A stretch of DNA of 64,000 bases from Terracoccus sp. 273MFTsu3.1 (lineage in GTDB: Bacteria; Actinomycetota; Actinomycetes; Actinomycetales; Dermatophilaceae). The stretch covers positions 558,001 to 622,000 of the forward strand of contig NZ_KB911820.1 in the NCBI RefSeq assembly GCF_000383675.1, read 5' to 3'. The translations under genes were made by a program, and so were the position numbers. Below, piece by piece: positions 1 to 7,645 of the stretch. Under the pieces are notes generated by a model, which saw only the letters and a program-made list of their open reading frames with translations, was not told the origin of the DNA and searched no databases. Numbering within the stretch: the stretch's first letter is position 1; every line of letters starts with the position of its first letter.

Positions 1-246
1 GCGGCGCGTGAGCAGGACGCCGCTGCCGGACCCGCGCCCCGCTTCGTGGACGAGCCGCAGGACGAGCCGCAGGACGAGCTCGCGCGCACGCAGGGCGGGG
101 CGTCCGGCGCCGCGTCCGTCGCCCTCGACCCCGACCCCGACCAGGCCTCGTCCGACGGGCCGGCGGTCTACACCTTCCGCGGCGGCAAGCCGGTCGGCGA
201 CCGCTCCCACCGCCCGGACCGGCGCGACCGCTCGCCGCGCAGCTGA
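1..246 (+). CDS. C-terminal end of an unknown protein (5' truncated)
   Basis: An open frame enters from the left edge in frame 1 and stops at TGA 244-246. The visible 81 residues are low complexity: an Asp/Glu/Gln-rich stretch with two DEPQ repeats, an Asp-Pro repeat, then a basic Arg/Asp tail ending in SPRS. It looks like a disordered, charged C-terminal tail. I see no domain and cannot name the family. The polymerase gene starts 34 bases downstream on the same strand. Confidence 0.55.
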   Translation, partial: AAREQDAAAGPAPRFVDEPQDEPQDELARTQGGASGAASVALDPDPDQASSDGPAVYTFRGGKPVGDRSHRPDRRDRSPRS

Positions 247-280
247 CTGCACCGTCACACCCTCCGGGCACAATGGCGGG

Positions 281-1363
281 ATGAGCGCGGGCCCCACCCA
301 CTGGGTGCTGCACGTCGACCTCGACCAGTTCATCGCGGCGGTCGAGGTGTTGCGCCGCCCCGAGCTCGCCGGGCGGCCGGTCATCGTCGGGGGTCACGGC
401 GATCCCACCGAGCGGGCCGTCGTGTCCACGGCGAGCTACGAGGCCCGTGAGTTCGGTGTCGGGTCAGGTATGCCGTTGCGCCTCGCCGCGCGCAAGGTGC
501 CCGACGCGGTGATCCTGCCCGTCGACGCCCCGGCCTACACCGAGGCGTCCGAGCACGTCATGGACACCCTGCGCGGCCTCGGCGCGGTCGTCGAGGTGCT
601 CGGCTGGGACGAGGCCTTCATCGGCGTCGACACCGACGACCCCGAGGCCTTCGCCGAGCGGGTGCGCGCCGCGGTGCTCGACGCGACGCAGCTGCACTGC
701 TCGGTCGGCATCGGCGACAACAAGGTGCGCGCCAAGATCGCGACGGGCTTCGGCAAGCCGCGCGGGGTCTTCCGCCTCACCCGCGACACGTGGTTCGAGG
801 TCATGGGTGAGCGGCCGACCATCGACCTGTGGGGTGTCGGGTCCAAGGTGTCCAAACGCCTCGCCGGCCACGACATCCACACGGTGCGCGAGCTCGCCGA
901 CGCCGAGGAGGCCGTGCTCGTCGGTGAGTTCGGTCCGCGGATGGGCGTCTGGTACTCGCAGCTCGGCCGCGGCATCGGGTCGGCTGTCGTCGACGACTCC
1001 CCGTGGATCGCCCGGGGGCACAGTCGCGAGACCACCTACCAGCGCAACCTCACGACCCCCGACGAGGTGCGCGATGCCGTGGGTGAGCTCGCCTCGCAGG
1101 TCTTCGACGACACGGTCAAGGAGGGGCGCCCGGTCTTCCGGGTCACCCTCAAGGTGCGCTACGCCCCCTTCTTCACCCAGACCAGGGCCCGCAAGCTGGC
1201 CGCCCCGACGAGCGAGCGCGCCGACGTCGTCGACGCAGCCGTCGCCCTCGCCGGGACGCTCGACCCCGACCGCGAGGTGCGGCTGCTCGGCGTCCGGGCC
1301 GAGATGGTCATGCCCGAGGGCGGCGACCCGGTCGAGCGCACGCCCGTGCGCGGCCGGCTCTGA
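281..1363 (+). CDS. dinB: Y-family DNA polymerase IV (DinB2-like, aliphatic steric gate)
   Basis: A 360-residue translesion polymerase copying damaged DNA in the cytoplasm. The palm motif DLDQFIAAVE carries catalytic D13; the second acidic pair is D110-E111 in GWDEAF; the finger motif around residues 50-66 reads STASYEAREFGVGSGMP. HhH and little-finger regions follow, with a length normal for the family. The residue aligned with the aromatic steric gate of E. coli DinB (second F of DCFF) is I18. Mycobacterial DinB2 also has an aliphatic residue (Leu) there and readily uses ribonucleotides, so ribonucleotide tolerance is inferred. ATG 281 is chosen because the domain begins at once and CACAAT lies 6 bases upstream, a leaderless arrangement. 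No LexA box is visible upstream. Confidence 0.9.
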   Translation: MSAGPTHWVLHVDLDQFIAAVEVLRRPELAGRPVIVGGHGDPTERAVVSTASYEAREFGVGSGMPLRLAARKVPDAVILPVDAPAYTEASEHVMDTLRGLGAVVEVLGWDEAFIGVDTDDPEAFAERVRAAVLDATQLHCSVGIGDNKVRAKIATGFGKPRGVFRLTRDTWFEVMGERPTIDLWGVGSKVSKRLAGHDIHTVRELADAEEAVLVGEFGPRMGVWYSQLGRGIGSAVVDDSPWIARGHSRETTYQRNLTTPDEVRDAVGELASQVFDDTVKEGRPVFRVTLKVRYAPFFTQTRARKLAAPTSERADVVDAAVALAGTLDPDREVRLLGVRAEMVMPEGGDPVERTPVRGRL

Positions 1364-1401
1364 CGCCGAGGCTCTCATCTTCATCGCCTACGGTCGTCCG
1401 C

Positions 1402-2202
1402 ATGCCTTCTCGAGATGACACCGCGATGGACGTCCGACGGCGGTTCGCCGGCGGACCCGCGATGGGGGCCCTGTCCGCGCTGGCGGTCGTCGGGGTCGCC
1501 GTCGTGCTGCTCTTCCTCGTCCGCGACGCGGCCTACCGCGCCACCGCCTCCGGTGCCGTGGCACTCCCGTCGGTCGTCGGTGGTGTCTTCGAGGTGGTCG
1601 GCGAGCTCGGGCTCGTCGTCCTGGCCGGCGTCGCCGTCGCGCTGACGTGGCGGGCCCGCTCGCGAGGGCTCGAGCACCTCGCGGTCGCCGTGGTGGCCGC
1701 GGTGGCGACGGTGGCGGCCTACGTCCTGAGCGAGGTCGTCAAGGGGTTCGTGCGCGAGGAGCGGCCGTGTCGGACGCTCTCGGTGCGGACCGTCGCGTCC
1801 TGCCCCGCCGCGGGTGACTGGTCGTGGCCGAGCAACCACGCGACGATCGCGGGCGCCCTCGCCACCGCCGTGGTCGTCCTGGCCCCGGTGTGGTGGCGGC
1901 TCGTCGTCCCGCTCGCCCTGGCGGTCGGGGCCTCGCGCGTGCTCACCGGCGCGCACTACTGGCACGACGTCGTCGCCGGCCTCGCGGTCGGGGTGCTCGT
2001 CGTGTGGTTCGGCACCTGGGCGCTGGCGCCCGTGGCGCACCGTCTCCTCGTGCGGTCGGTCGCGTCGGGACCGCCGGCGTGGCGTCGCGTCCTCGGCCAG
2101 GCCTACGTCCCGAGGTATGCCGCCGGCGAACGCAGCGCCTCAGGCGTCCCAGCGACCGGCGAGTCAGACCGTCTCGCCGTGCAGGAAGCCGACGAGGGCT
2201 GA
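1402..2202 (+). CDS. PAP2-superfamily membrane phosphatase
   Basis: A 266-residue integral membrane protein. The PAP2 signature is complete: KGFVREERP (K-x6-RP), then WPSNH (PSxH), then SRVLTGAHYWHD (SR-x5-H-x3-D). Several hydrophobic segments surround these motifs. The family dephosphorylates lipid phosphates such as phosphatidate or undecaprenyl diphosphate at the membrane; the substrate cannot be told here. ATG 1402 is preferred over ATG 1426 because TACGGT (1389-1394) sits 7 bases upstream, fitting a leaderless start. The 3' end overlaps the convergent marR-type gene by 39 bases. Confidence 0.85.
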   Translation: MPSRDDTAMDVRRRFAGGPAMGALSALAVVGVAVVLLFLVRDAAYRATASGAVALPSVVGGVFEVVGELGLVVLAGVAVALTWRARSRGLEHLAVAVVAAVATVAAYVLSEVVKGFVREERPCRTLSVRTVASCPAAGDWSWPSNHATIAGALATAVVVLAPVWWRLVVPLALAVGASRVLTGAHYWHDVVAGLAVGVLVVWFGTWALAPVAHRLLVRSVASGPPAWRRVLGQAYVPRYAAGERSASGVPATGESDRLAVQEADEG

Positions 2203-2607
2203 GAGCTCGGGCACCTCGCCGGCGCTGCGGAGCGACTCCTCGAGCACCGCGGCGTGCGTGGGGGCAGCCTCGCGGTAGAGGGCCCAGCCGGCCTCGGTGA
2301 GCTCGGTGTAGATGCCGCGCCGGTCGTCGGCGCAGAGCACGCGGGTGAGCAGGCCCCGGTCCTCGAGGCGGTTGACGAGGCGGGTCGTCGCCGACGACGA
2401 CAGGGCGGCGGCGCGGGCGAGCTGGCTCATCCGCATGTGCCAGCCGTCCTGGCGCGACAGCGCGTCGAGCACGGTGAACTCGACGACGGACAGCTCGTGG
2501 CGTCGGACCAGCTCCCGCTCGAGCGCGCCCTCGATGTGGCCGTGCAGCGCAGCGAGGGTGCGCCACCCGGAGGAGCGCACCTCGACGGCGGAGTCAGCGA
2601 TACCCAT
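2164..2607 (-). CDS. MarR-family transcriptional regulator
   Basis: A 147-residue winged-helix regulator. The core is recognisable: a dimerisation helix, LSVVEFTVLDAL, the recognition region SSSATTRLVNRLEDRGLL around residues 70-88, and the wing DDRRGIYTELTEAG. It is divergent from an MFS pump gene and a near-perfect inverted repeat lies between them, so it probably represses the pump and itself until a ligand binds. Start ATG 2607 is chosen because TATGAT (2620-2615) lies 7 bases upstream, a good leaderless -10; ATG 2619 would sit inside that element. Its 3' end overlaps the PAP2 gene. Confidence 0.88.
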   Translation of the reverse strand: MGIADSAVEVRSSGWRTLAALHGHIEGALERELVRRHELSVVEFTVLDALSRQDGWHMRMSQLARAAALSSSATTRLVNRLEDRGLLTRVLCADDRRGIYTELTEAGWALYREAAPTHAAVLEESLRSAGEVPELSALVGFLHGETV

Positions 2608-2614
2608 GCACCCC

Positions 2615-2620
2615 ATCATA
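2615..2620 (-). promoter_or_regulatory. -10 element of the marR-type gene
   Basis: TATGAT on the minus strand, 7 bases before ATG 2607 and directly next to the inverted repeat at 2635-2689. It is one of the best -10 matches in the window and supports a leaderless mRNA. Confidence 0.6.
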
Positions 2621-2634
2621 GCGCGCGTTTGCAA

Positions 2635-2689
2635 TATGCCGCGTGTGCAACTAACGTCCGTCCGGTCACATAGTTGCAGACGCGGCATA
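2635..2689. promoter_or_regulatory. 19-bp inverted repeat, probable MarR operator
   Basis: The left arm TATGCCGCGTGTGCAACTA (2635-2653) and right arm TAGTTGCAGACGCGGCATA (2671-2689) are reverse complements at 18 of 19 positions, with 17 bases between. The inner ends TGCAACTA and TAGTTGCA are typical of MarR-family operators. The repeat sits between the divergent regulator and MFS genes, over the likely promoters of both. Confidence 0.8.
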
Positions 2690-2753
2690 CCAGCGAGAGC
2701 AGACAAGCTCGGCGCGGCACCCGCACCCAGTCCAGGAAGGACACGGAGCACCC

Positions 2754-3980
2754 ATGCCACTCGGTCTCATCGCCCTCGCCCTCGGGGGCTTCGGCATCGG
2801 CCTGACGGAGTTCGTCATCGCCGGCCTCATCAGCACCGTCGCCACCGACATGGCGGTCAGCATCCCGACGGCCGGCTACCTCATCAGCGGCTACGCCCTC
2901 GCGGTCGTCGTCGGCGCGCTGGTCCTGACGCCGGTCCTCGGGTCCTGGCGGCCCAAGCGGGCGCTCCTCGCGCTCATGGTCCTCTTCGTCCTCGGCAACG
3001 CGCTGTCGGCGGTCGCCACCGGCTACGGGATGCTGCTCGCCGGACGCGTCGTCGCGGCGCTCGCCCACGGCGCCTTCTTCGGGATCGGCTCGGTGCTCGC
3101 CGCCTCCCTCGTCCCGGCGGACCGTCGGGCGGGAGCCATCTCGATCATGTTCGGCGGCCTCACCCTCGCCAACGTCCTCGGCGTCCCGCTCGGGACGTTC
3201 GTCGGGCAGCAATGGGGCTGGCGTGCGACCTTCGCGCTCGTCGCCGTCGTCGGGGTCGTCGCAGCCGCGGGCATCGCGGTCCTCGTGCCCGACACCGGTG
3301 AGTCCGCCGGAGGGCAGGGCACGTTGCGCGCGGAGCTCGCCGCCTTCCGCAACCGCCAGGTGTGGTTCTCGCTGGCCATGACCGTCCTCGTCTTCGGCGG
3401 CATGTTCGGCGCCTTCATGTACGTCGAGCCCCTCCTGACGCGCGTCACCGGGTTCGACGAGTCGGCGGTGCCGTGGCTGCTCGTCCTCTTCGGCGTCGGA
3501 CTCTTCGCCGGCAACCTGCTCGGTGGCCGCTGGGCCGACCGGGCCCTGACCCGCACACTCGTCGCGCTGACCCTGGCCCTCGCGGTCTCGCTCGTCGCCT
3601 TCGCCCTGCTGGCGGGCAGCATGGCGGGCTCGGCGGCGATGCTGCTCGCCATGGGCTTCTTCGGCTTCGCGACGGTACCGGGACTGCAGATGCGGGTCCT
3701 GACCCATGCGACGGGGGCGTCGACGCTGGCCTCGTCGGCCAACATCGCGGCCTTCAACGTCGGCAACTTCCTCGGCGTCTGGGTCTCCGGGCTCGCCATC
3801 AGTGCCGGTCTCGGCTGGACGTCCCCGCTCTGGGTGGGCGCGGCCTTCGCGACGCTGGGACTCGTCGTCCTCCTCGCCGCGAGCGGGCCCCTCGGTCAGA
3901 GCGCGGCGGCCACCGACCGGCCGGCAGTGCGGCCGCTGAAGAGGCAGCCGCCGAGGAAGGTGCCCTCGAGGGAGTTGTAG
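2754..3980 (+). CDS. MFS transporter, DHA1 drug-efflux type
   Basis: A 408-residue, twelve-segment major facilitator protein of the AraJ/Cmx-like DHA1 group. The N-terminus GFGIGLTEFVIAGL is the classic TM1 signature of this group; LLAGRVVAALAHGAFFG and GVPLGTFVGQQWGWR (antiporter motif region of TM4-5) follow. It should export small hydrophobic compounds using the proton gradient; the substrate is unknown. A GAAGGA-like site precedes ATG 2754. It is divergent from the MarR gene, its probable repressor. The last 28 codons, a basic non-membrane tail, overlap the convergent FAD dehydrogenase gene by 85 bases. Confidence 0.87.
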   Translation: MPLGLIALALGGFGIGLTEFVIAGLISTVATDMAVSIPTAGYLISGYALAVVVGALVLTPVLGSWRPKRALLALMVLFVLGNALSAVATGYGMLLAGRVVAALAHGAFFGIGSVLAASLVPADRRAGAISIMFGGLTLANVLGVPLGTFVGQQWGWRATFALVAVVGVVAAAGIAVLVPDTGESAGGQGTLRAELAAFRNRQVWFSLAMTVLVFGGMFGAFMYVEPLLTRVTGFDESAVPWLLVLFGVGLFAGNLLGGRWADRALTRTLVALTLALAVSLVAFALLAGSMAGSAAMLLAMGFFGFATVPGLQMRVLTHATGASTLASSANIAAFNVGNFLGVWVSGLAISAGLGWTSPLWVGAAFATLGLVVLLAASGPLGQSAAATDRPAVRPLKRQPPRKVPSREL

Positions 3981-5542
3981 CCGTGCATGCCGCCCCCGCC
4001 GAAGCCGCTCACCTCGCCCGCGGCATACACCCCGGCCAACGGCTCACCGCCGGGCCGGAGCACCCGGCCCGCGAGGTCGGTCTCGAGACCGCCGAGCGTC
4101 TTGCGGGTCAGGATGTTGAGGCGCACGGCGATGAGCGGGCCCGCCTTCGGGTCGAGCAGCTTGTGCGGTGTCGCGACACGGATCAGCTTGTCCCCGCGGT
4201 AGTTCCGCGCACCGCGGATCGCGGTGACCTGGGCGTCCTTGGTGAAGTCGTTGTCCATCTCGTTGTCGCGCGCGACGATGGTGCGCCGCAGTGACTCGAC
4301 GTCGATGAGCTCGTCGCCGGTGAGGGCGTTCATGCCCCGGACGAGCTCGTCGAGCGTGTCGGCCACGACGAAGTCCTCGCCGTGCTGCTTGAACGCCTCG
4401 ACGGGGGCGGGTGCACCCTTGCGGGCCCGGCCGAGGACCTGCTTGACGTCCTTGCCGGTGAGATCGGGGTTCTGCTCCGATCCGGAGAGGGCGAACTCCT
4501 TCTCGATGATGCGCTGGGTCAGCACGAACCACGAGTAGTCGTGCCCGCTGCGCATGATGTGGCCCAGGGTGCCGAGGGTGTCAAAGCCGGGGAAGTACGG
4601 CGCCGGGAAACGTCGTCCGCGTGCGTCGAGCCACAGGGACGAGGGCCCGGGCAGGATGCGGATGCCGTGGTTGTCCCACACGGGGTCCCAGTTGCGCAGG
4701 CCCTCGGTGTAGTGCCACATCCGGTCGGGGTTGATGACGTGGCCGCCGGCAGACTGCGTGATGCCGAGCATCCGGCCGTCGACGTGCGCGGGGACGCCCG
4801 CGACCATCCGGGCCGGGGGCGAGCCGAGCCGCTCGGGCCAGGCGCGACGCACGAGGTCGTGGTCCCCGCCGATGCCGCCGCTCGTCACGATGACGGCCTG
4901 GGCCGTGATCTCGAAGTCGCCGACCTCTTCCCGGCTGCTCGGCCGGCCCCGGTCGACCCCGTCCGGCGCGAGGAGGCGACCGCGTACGCCGGTGACCGTG
5001 CCCGCGGTCTCGACGAGCTCGTCGACGCGGTGACGGAAGGCGAAGGTGACCCGGCCGCTCGCCACGGCCGCCCGGACCCGTCGCTCGAAGGGCTCGACGA
5101 GTCCCGGACCGGTGCCCCACGTGATGTGGAAGCGCGGCACCGAGTTGCCGTGGCCGTCGGCCCGGCCGTCACCGCGCTCGGCCCAGCCGACGACGGGGAA
5201 GAGCCGGTGGCCCTGCTCGTGGAGCCACGAGCGCTTCTCCCCGGCCGCGAAGTGGAGGTACGCCTCGGCCCACTTGCGCGGCCAGAAGTCCTCGTCACGG
5301 TCGAACTGGGCCGAGCCCATCCAGTCCTGTGTCGCGAGCTCGAGGCTGTCCTTGATCCCCATCCGCCGCTGCTCGGGGCTGTCGACGAGGAAGAGCCCGC
5401 CGAAGCTCCAGAAGGCCTGGCCGCCGAGCGACTGCTCGCCCTCCTGGTCGACGAGCACGACCCGCTTGCCGCGGTCGGCGAGCTCAGCGGTGGCGACGAG
5501 TCCGGCCAGGCCGGCTCCCACGACGACGACGTCGGCATCCAT
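3896..5542 (-). CDS. FAD-binding dehydrogenase (fumarate reductase / ketosteroid dehydrogenase-like)
   Basis: A 548-residue flavoprotein. The N-terminal dinucleotide-binding fold reads VVVGAGLAGLVATAEL (GxGxxG at residues 9-14) followed by the acidic strand end LVDQE. The C-terminal FAD motif is GVYAAGEVSGFGGGGMHGYN, then NSLEGTFLGG. This matches the family annotated as putative FAD-binding dehydrogenase, related to 3-ketosteroid-1-dehydrogenase and fumarate reductase flavoproteins. The substrate is not evident and no steroid genes are nearby. CATGAT lies 7 bases before ATG 5542, suggesting a leaderless start, although the DUF664 gene ends only 25 bases upstream on the same strand. Confidence 0.85.
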   Translation of the reverse strand: MDADVVVVGAGLAGLVATAELADRGKRVVLVDQEGEQSLGGQAFWSFGGLFLVDSPEQRRMGIKDSLELATQDWMGSAQFDRDEDFWPRKWAEAYLHFAAGEKRSWLHEQGHRLFPVVGWAERGDGRADGHGNSVPRFHITWGTGPGLVEPFERRVRAAVASGRVTFAFRHRVDELVETAGTVTGVRGRLLAPDGVDRGRPSSREEVGDFEITAQAVIVTSGGIGGDHDLVRRAWPERLGSPPARMVAGVPAHVDGRMLGITQSAGGHVINPDRMWHYTEGLRNWDPVWDNHGIRILPGPSSLWLDARGRRFPAPYFPGFDTLGTLGHIMRSGHDYSWFVLTQRIIEKEFALSGSEQNPDLTGKDVKQVLGRARKGAPAPVEAFKQHGEDFVVADTLDELVRGMNALTGDELIDVESLRRTIVARDNEMDNDFTKDAQVTAIRGARNYRGDKLIRVATPHKLLDPKAGPLIAVRLNILTRKTLGGLETDLAGRVLRPGGEPLAGVYAAGEVSGFGGGGMHGYNSLEGTFLGGCLFSGRTAGRSVAAAL

Positions 5543-5567
5543 GCGTCAGATCATGTCATCTCCCGCG

Positions 5568-6116
5568 TCACTGGCCGGTGGCGCCGTCGAGGCACTCGCG
5601 GAGCAGGTCCGCGTGACCGCAGTGACGGGCGTACTCCTCGATGAGGTGGACGAGGACCTCGCGCAGGTTGATCGGGTTCGTCGGGTCGAGGCTGACGAGG
5701 TCGAGCGACTCGGCCGCGGCCACGAAGGCGTCGCCGTTGGCCGTCTCCGTGCGCCAGCTGGCCCAGGCCTCCTCGACGACGGCGTCCTCGCCGACGGCGC
5801 CGGTGAAGTCGGCGTCGCGGTCGTCGGCCCGGCGATAGAGGTAGGGGGTGTCCTCCCCGGCCATGACGCGCCTCCACCACGTCTGCTCGACCTGGGCGAG
5901 GTGGCGCACGAGTCCGAGCAGTGACATCGTCGACGGGGGCACCGAGCGCGTCGCGAGCTGCTCGGGGGTCAGGCCGGAACACTTCAGCTCCAGCGTGAGG
6001 CGGTAGTTCGCGAGGTAGTCGAGCAGGGTCGTGCGCTCGTCCCCGAGGAGCGCCTCCTGCGTCCGCGGGTCGTCCTCGGGGTCGACCCACATGTCGGGAT
6101 ACGTCTTTCCGGCCAT
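5568..6116 (-). CDS. DinB-fold (DUF664) four-helix protein
   Basis: A 182-residue protein of the DinB/YfiT-like metalloenzyme superfamily, DUF664 branch. Three candidate metal-binding histidines are in place: [19 protein letters not shown] and [10 protein letters not shown] near the C-terminus. Relatives include mycothiol- or bacillithiol-dependent transferases, but this branch has no assigned reaction. ATG 6116 is chosen because CACGAT (6128-6123) lies 6 bases upstream; an upstream in-frame start would add an unconserved tail. It shares no homology with the polymerase dinB earlier in the window despite the fold name. Confidence 0.8.
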   Translation of the reverse strand: MAGKTYPDMWVDPEDDPRTQEALLGDERTTLLDYLANYRLTLELKCSGLTPEQLATRSVPPSTMSLLGLVRHLAQVEQTWWRRVMAGEDTPYLYRRADDRDADFTGAVGEDAVVEEAWASWRTETANGDAFVAAAESLDLVSLDPTNPINLREVLVHLIEEYARHCGHADLLRECLDGATGQ

Positions 6117-6174
6117 GCCGCCATCGTGGTGCCCGGGGGCGTCGCGCGCCAACGGGTATCAAGGGGGCGGCATA

Positions 6175-6185
6175 CGCTGTCGGCG
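6175..6185. promoter_or_regulatory. ClgR-type operator before the clpP pair
   Basis: CGCTGTCGGCG within ATACGC-TGTCG-GCGAAT. On the minus strand it reads CGCCGACAGCG, an exact fit to the published actinobacterial ClgR core CGCYNANRGCG. It ends 58 bases before the first clpP start. A near-identical site lies before the ClgR-like gene at 13268-13284. Confidence 0.65.
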
Positions 6186-6243
6186 AATCTGCCCGTGGCA
6201 GAGCGGGACTCCCATCTGCATGCGGCCGCGTCACGCTGGGAGC

Positions 6244-6852
6244 ATGACCGAACCACTCACGCCCTCGCCGCTCGACGACCAGCTGTCGATGCAGCTGCTG
6301 CACCAACGGATCATCGTCCTCGGGGCCGAGGTCGACGACCCGATCGCCAACCGGATCACGGCCCAGCTGCTCCTGCTCTCGGCCCGCGACCCGCGCGCCG
6401 ACATCAGCCTCTACGTGAACAGCCCCGGCGGCTCCGTCACCGCGGGCCTGGCCATCTACGACACGATGCGGCTCATCCCCAACGACGTCTCCACTCTCGC
6501 AGTGGGATTCGCGGCCTCGATGGGCCAGTTCATCCTCGGCGCAGGCACACCCGGCAAGCGCTTCGCCCTACCCAATGCGCGGATCATGATGCACCAGCCG
6601 TCCGCCGGCATCCAGGGGACGGCCGCCGACGTCGAGGTCCAGGCCGCGAACCTCCTGGCCGTCAAGCGCCGGGTCAACGAGCTGCAGGCCGAGCACACGG
6701 GCCAGACCGTCGAGCAGATCACCCGCGACAGCGAGCGCGACCGCTGGTTCAGCGCCGAGGAGGCGGCGGCGTACGGCATCGTCGACCACGTCGTCAGCTC
6801 ACTCGCGGACGTCCGCCCCGGCGGCGCCGAGCGGAAGGTGGGACTGCGATGA
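6244..6852 (+). CDS. clpP: ATP-dependent Clp protease proteolytic subunit (first of pair)
   Basis: A 202-residue serine peptidase that assembles into the Clp barrel and degrades proteins fed by a Clp ATPase. The triad is intact: S92 in FAASMGQF, H117 in MMHQPSAG, D166 in ERDRWF; the spacings (25 and 49) equal those of E. coli Clp[10 protein letters not shown] is the substrate-binding glycine motif. GGGAG precedes ATG 6244. It overlaps the next clpP by ATGA. No clpX or trigger factor gene is adjacent, so this is probably an accessory pair, like clpP3P4 of Streptomyces, with the housekeeping pair elsewhere. Confidence 0.93.
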   Translation: MTEPLTPSPLDDQLSMQLLHQRIIVLGAEVDDPIANRITAQLLLLSARDPRADISLYVNSPGGSVTAGLAIYDTMRLIPNDVSTLAVGFAASMGQFILGAGTPGKRFALPNARIMMHQPSAGIQGTAADVEVQAANLLAVKRRVNELQAEHTGQTVEQITRDSERDRWFSAEEAAAYGIVDHVVSSLADVRPGGAERKVGLR

Positions 6853-7460
6853 GCAGCTACACGATCCCGTACGTCGTCGAGCGCACGCCGGGGGGGGAGC
6901 GCAGCTTCGACATCTACAGCCGCCTCCTCCAGGAGCGGATCATCTTCGTCGGCACGGAGATCGACGACGGTGTCGCCAACGTCGTCATGGCCCAGTTGCT
7001 CCACCTCTCCTACGTCGCTCCCGACCGAGAGGTGTCGCTCTACGTCAACAGCCCGGGCGGCTCGTTCACGGCGCTCATGGCCGTCTACGACACGATGCAG
7101 CTCGTCCAGGCCCCGGTCGCGACGTACTGCCTCGGGCAGGCGGCCTCGGCCGCCGCGGTGCTCCTCGCGGCGGGGGAGCCGGGGCGCCGCTTCGCCCTGC
7201 GTCACTCGCGGGTCCTGCTGCACCAGCCCTCCGCGGGCGGCCAGGGGACGGTGAGCGACCTCGCCCTGCAGGCCGACGAGCTCCTCCGGGTGCGCGCGCA
7301 GGTCGAGGAGGTGCTGAGCCACCACACCGGCCGGTCGGTCGACCAGCTCCGCCTCGACACCGACCGGGACAAGGTGCTGACGGCCCAGCAGGCCGTGGAG
7401 TTCGGCGTCGTCGACCACGTCATCGAGCGGGCGACGGAGGTGGCGCCCGTCGGGGCATGA
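6849..7460 (+). CDS. clpP: ATP-dependent Clp protease proteolytic subunit (second of pair)
   Basis: A 203-residue ClpP paralogue translated by coupling from the ATGA overlap at 6849-6852. Its triad is S100 in [10 protein letters not shown]125 in LLHQPSAG and D174 in TDRDKV, with the same spacings as its partner. The N-terminus is longer ([10 protein letters not shown]), typical of the ClpP2-type ring that docks the ATPase. The two products probably form a mixed two-ring particle, as known for mycobacterial ClpP1P2. The ClgR-type palindrome at 6175-6185 probably controls both genes. Confidence 0.93.
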   Translation: MSSYTIPYVVERTPGGERSFDIYSRLLQERIIFVGTEIDDGVANVVMAQLLHLSYVAPDREVSLYVNSPGGSFTALMAVYDTMQLVQAPVATYCLGQAASAAAVLLAAGEPGRRFALRHSRVLLHQPSAGGQGTVSDLALQADELLRVRAQVEEVLSHHTGRSVDQLRLDTDRDKVLTAQQAVEFGVVDHVIERATEVAPVGA

Positions 7461-7645
7461 GGTGAACCGGGCGATTCCATGGACAGGGCCCGGCGGGTGG
7501 TGCCACAGTGCTGAGTGCAAGGCCGAGCGACCCGGCGCCGAGGGCCCTCGAACGTCTGTCCATCCTCGCCCGCCCCCGGCCCGCCCACCGTCCGACAGCG
7601 ACGGGTCATGCCCCGGACGGGCTCCACTTCCGCGAAGGGGAGCTC

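Noticed and set aside
8-280. Extended dinB start at base 8
   Set aside because: The upstream codons are low-complexity text overlapping the tail of the previous gene; the polymerase domain starts exactly at ATG 281.
464-1384. Long minus-strand frame opposite dinB
   Set aside because: It is the antisense of a conserved polymerase, with His/Arg/Gly-rich text typical of shadow frames in very G+C-rich DNA.
6244-7460. Housekeeping clpP1P2 operon
   Set aside because: No clpX, tig or valS neighbours; the context fits an accessory pair, although this cannot be proved without the rest of the genome.
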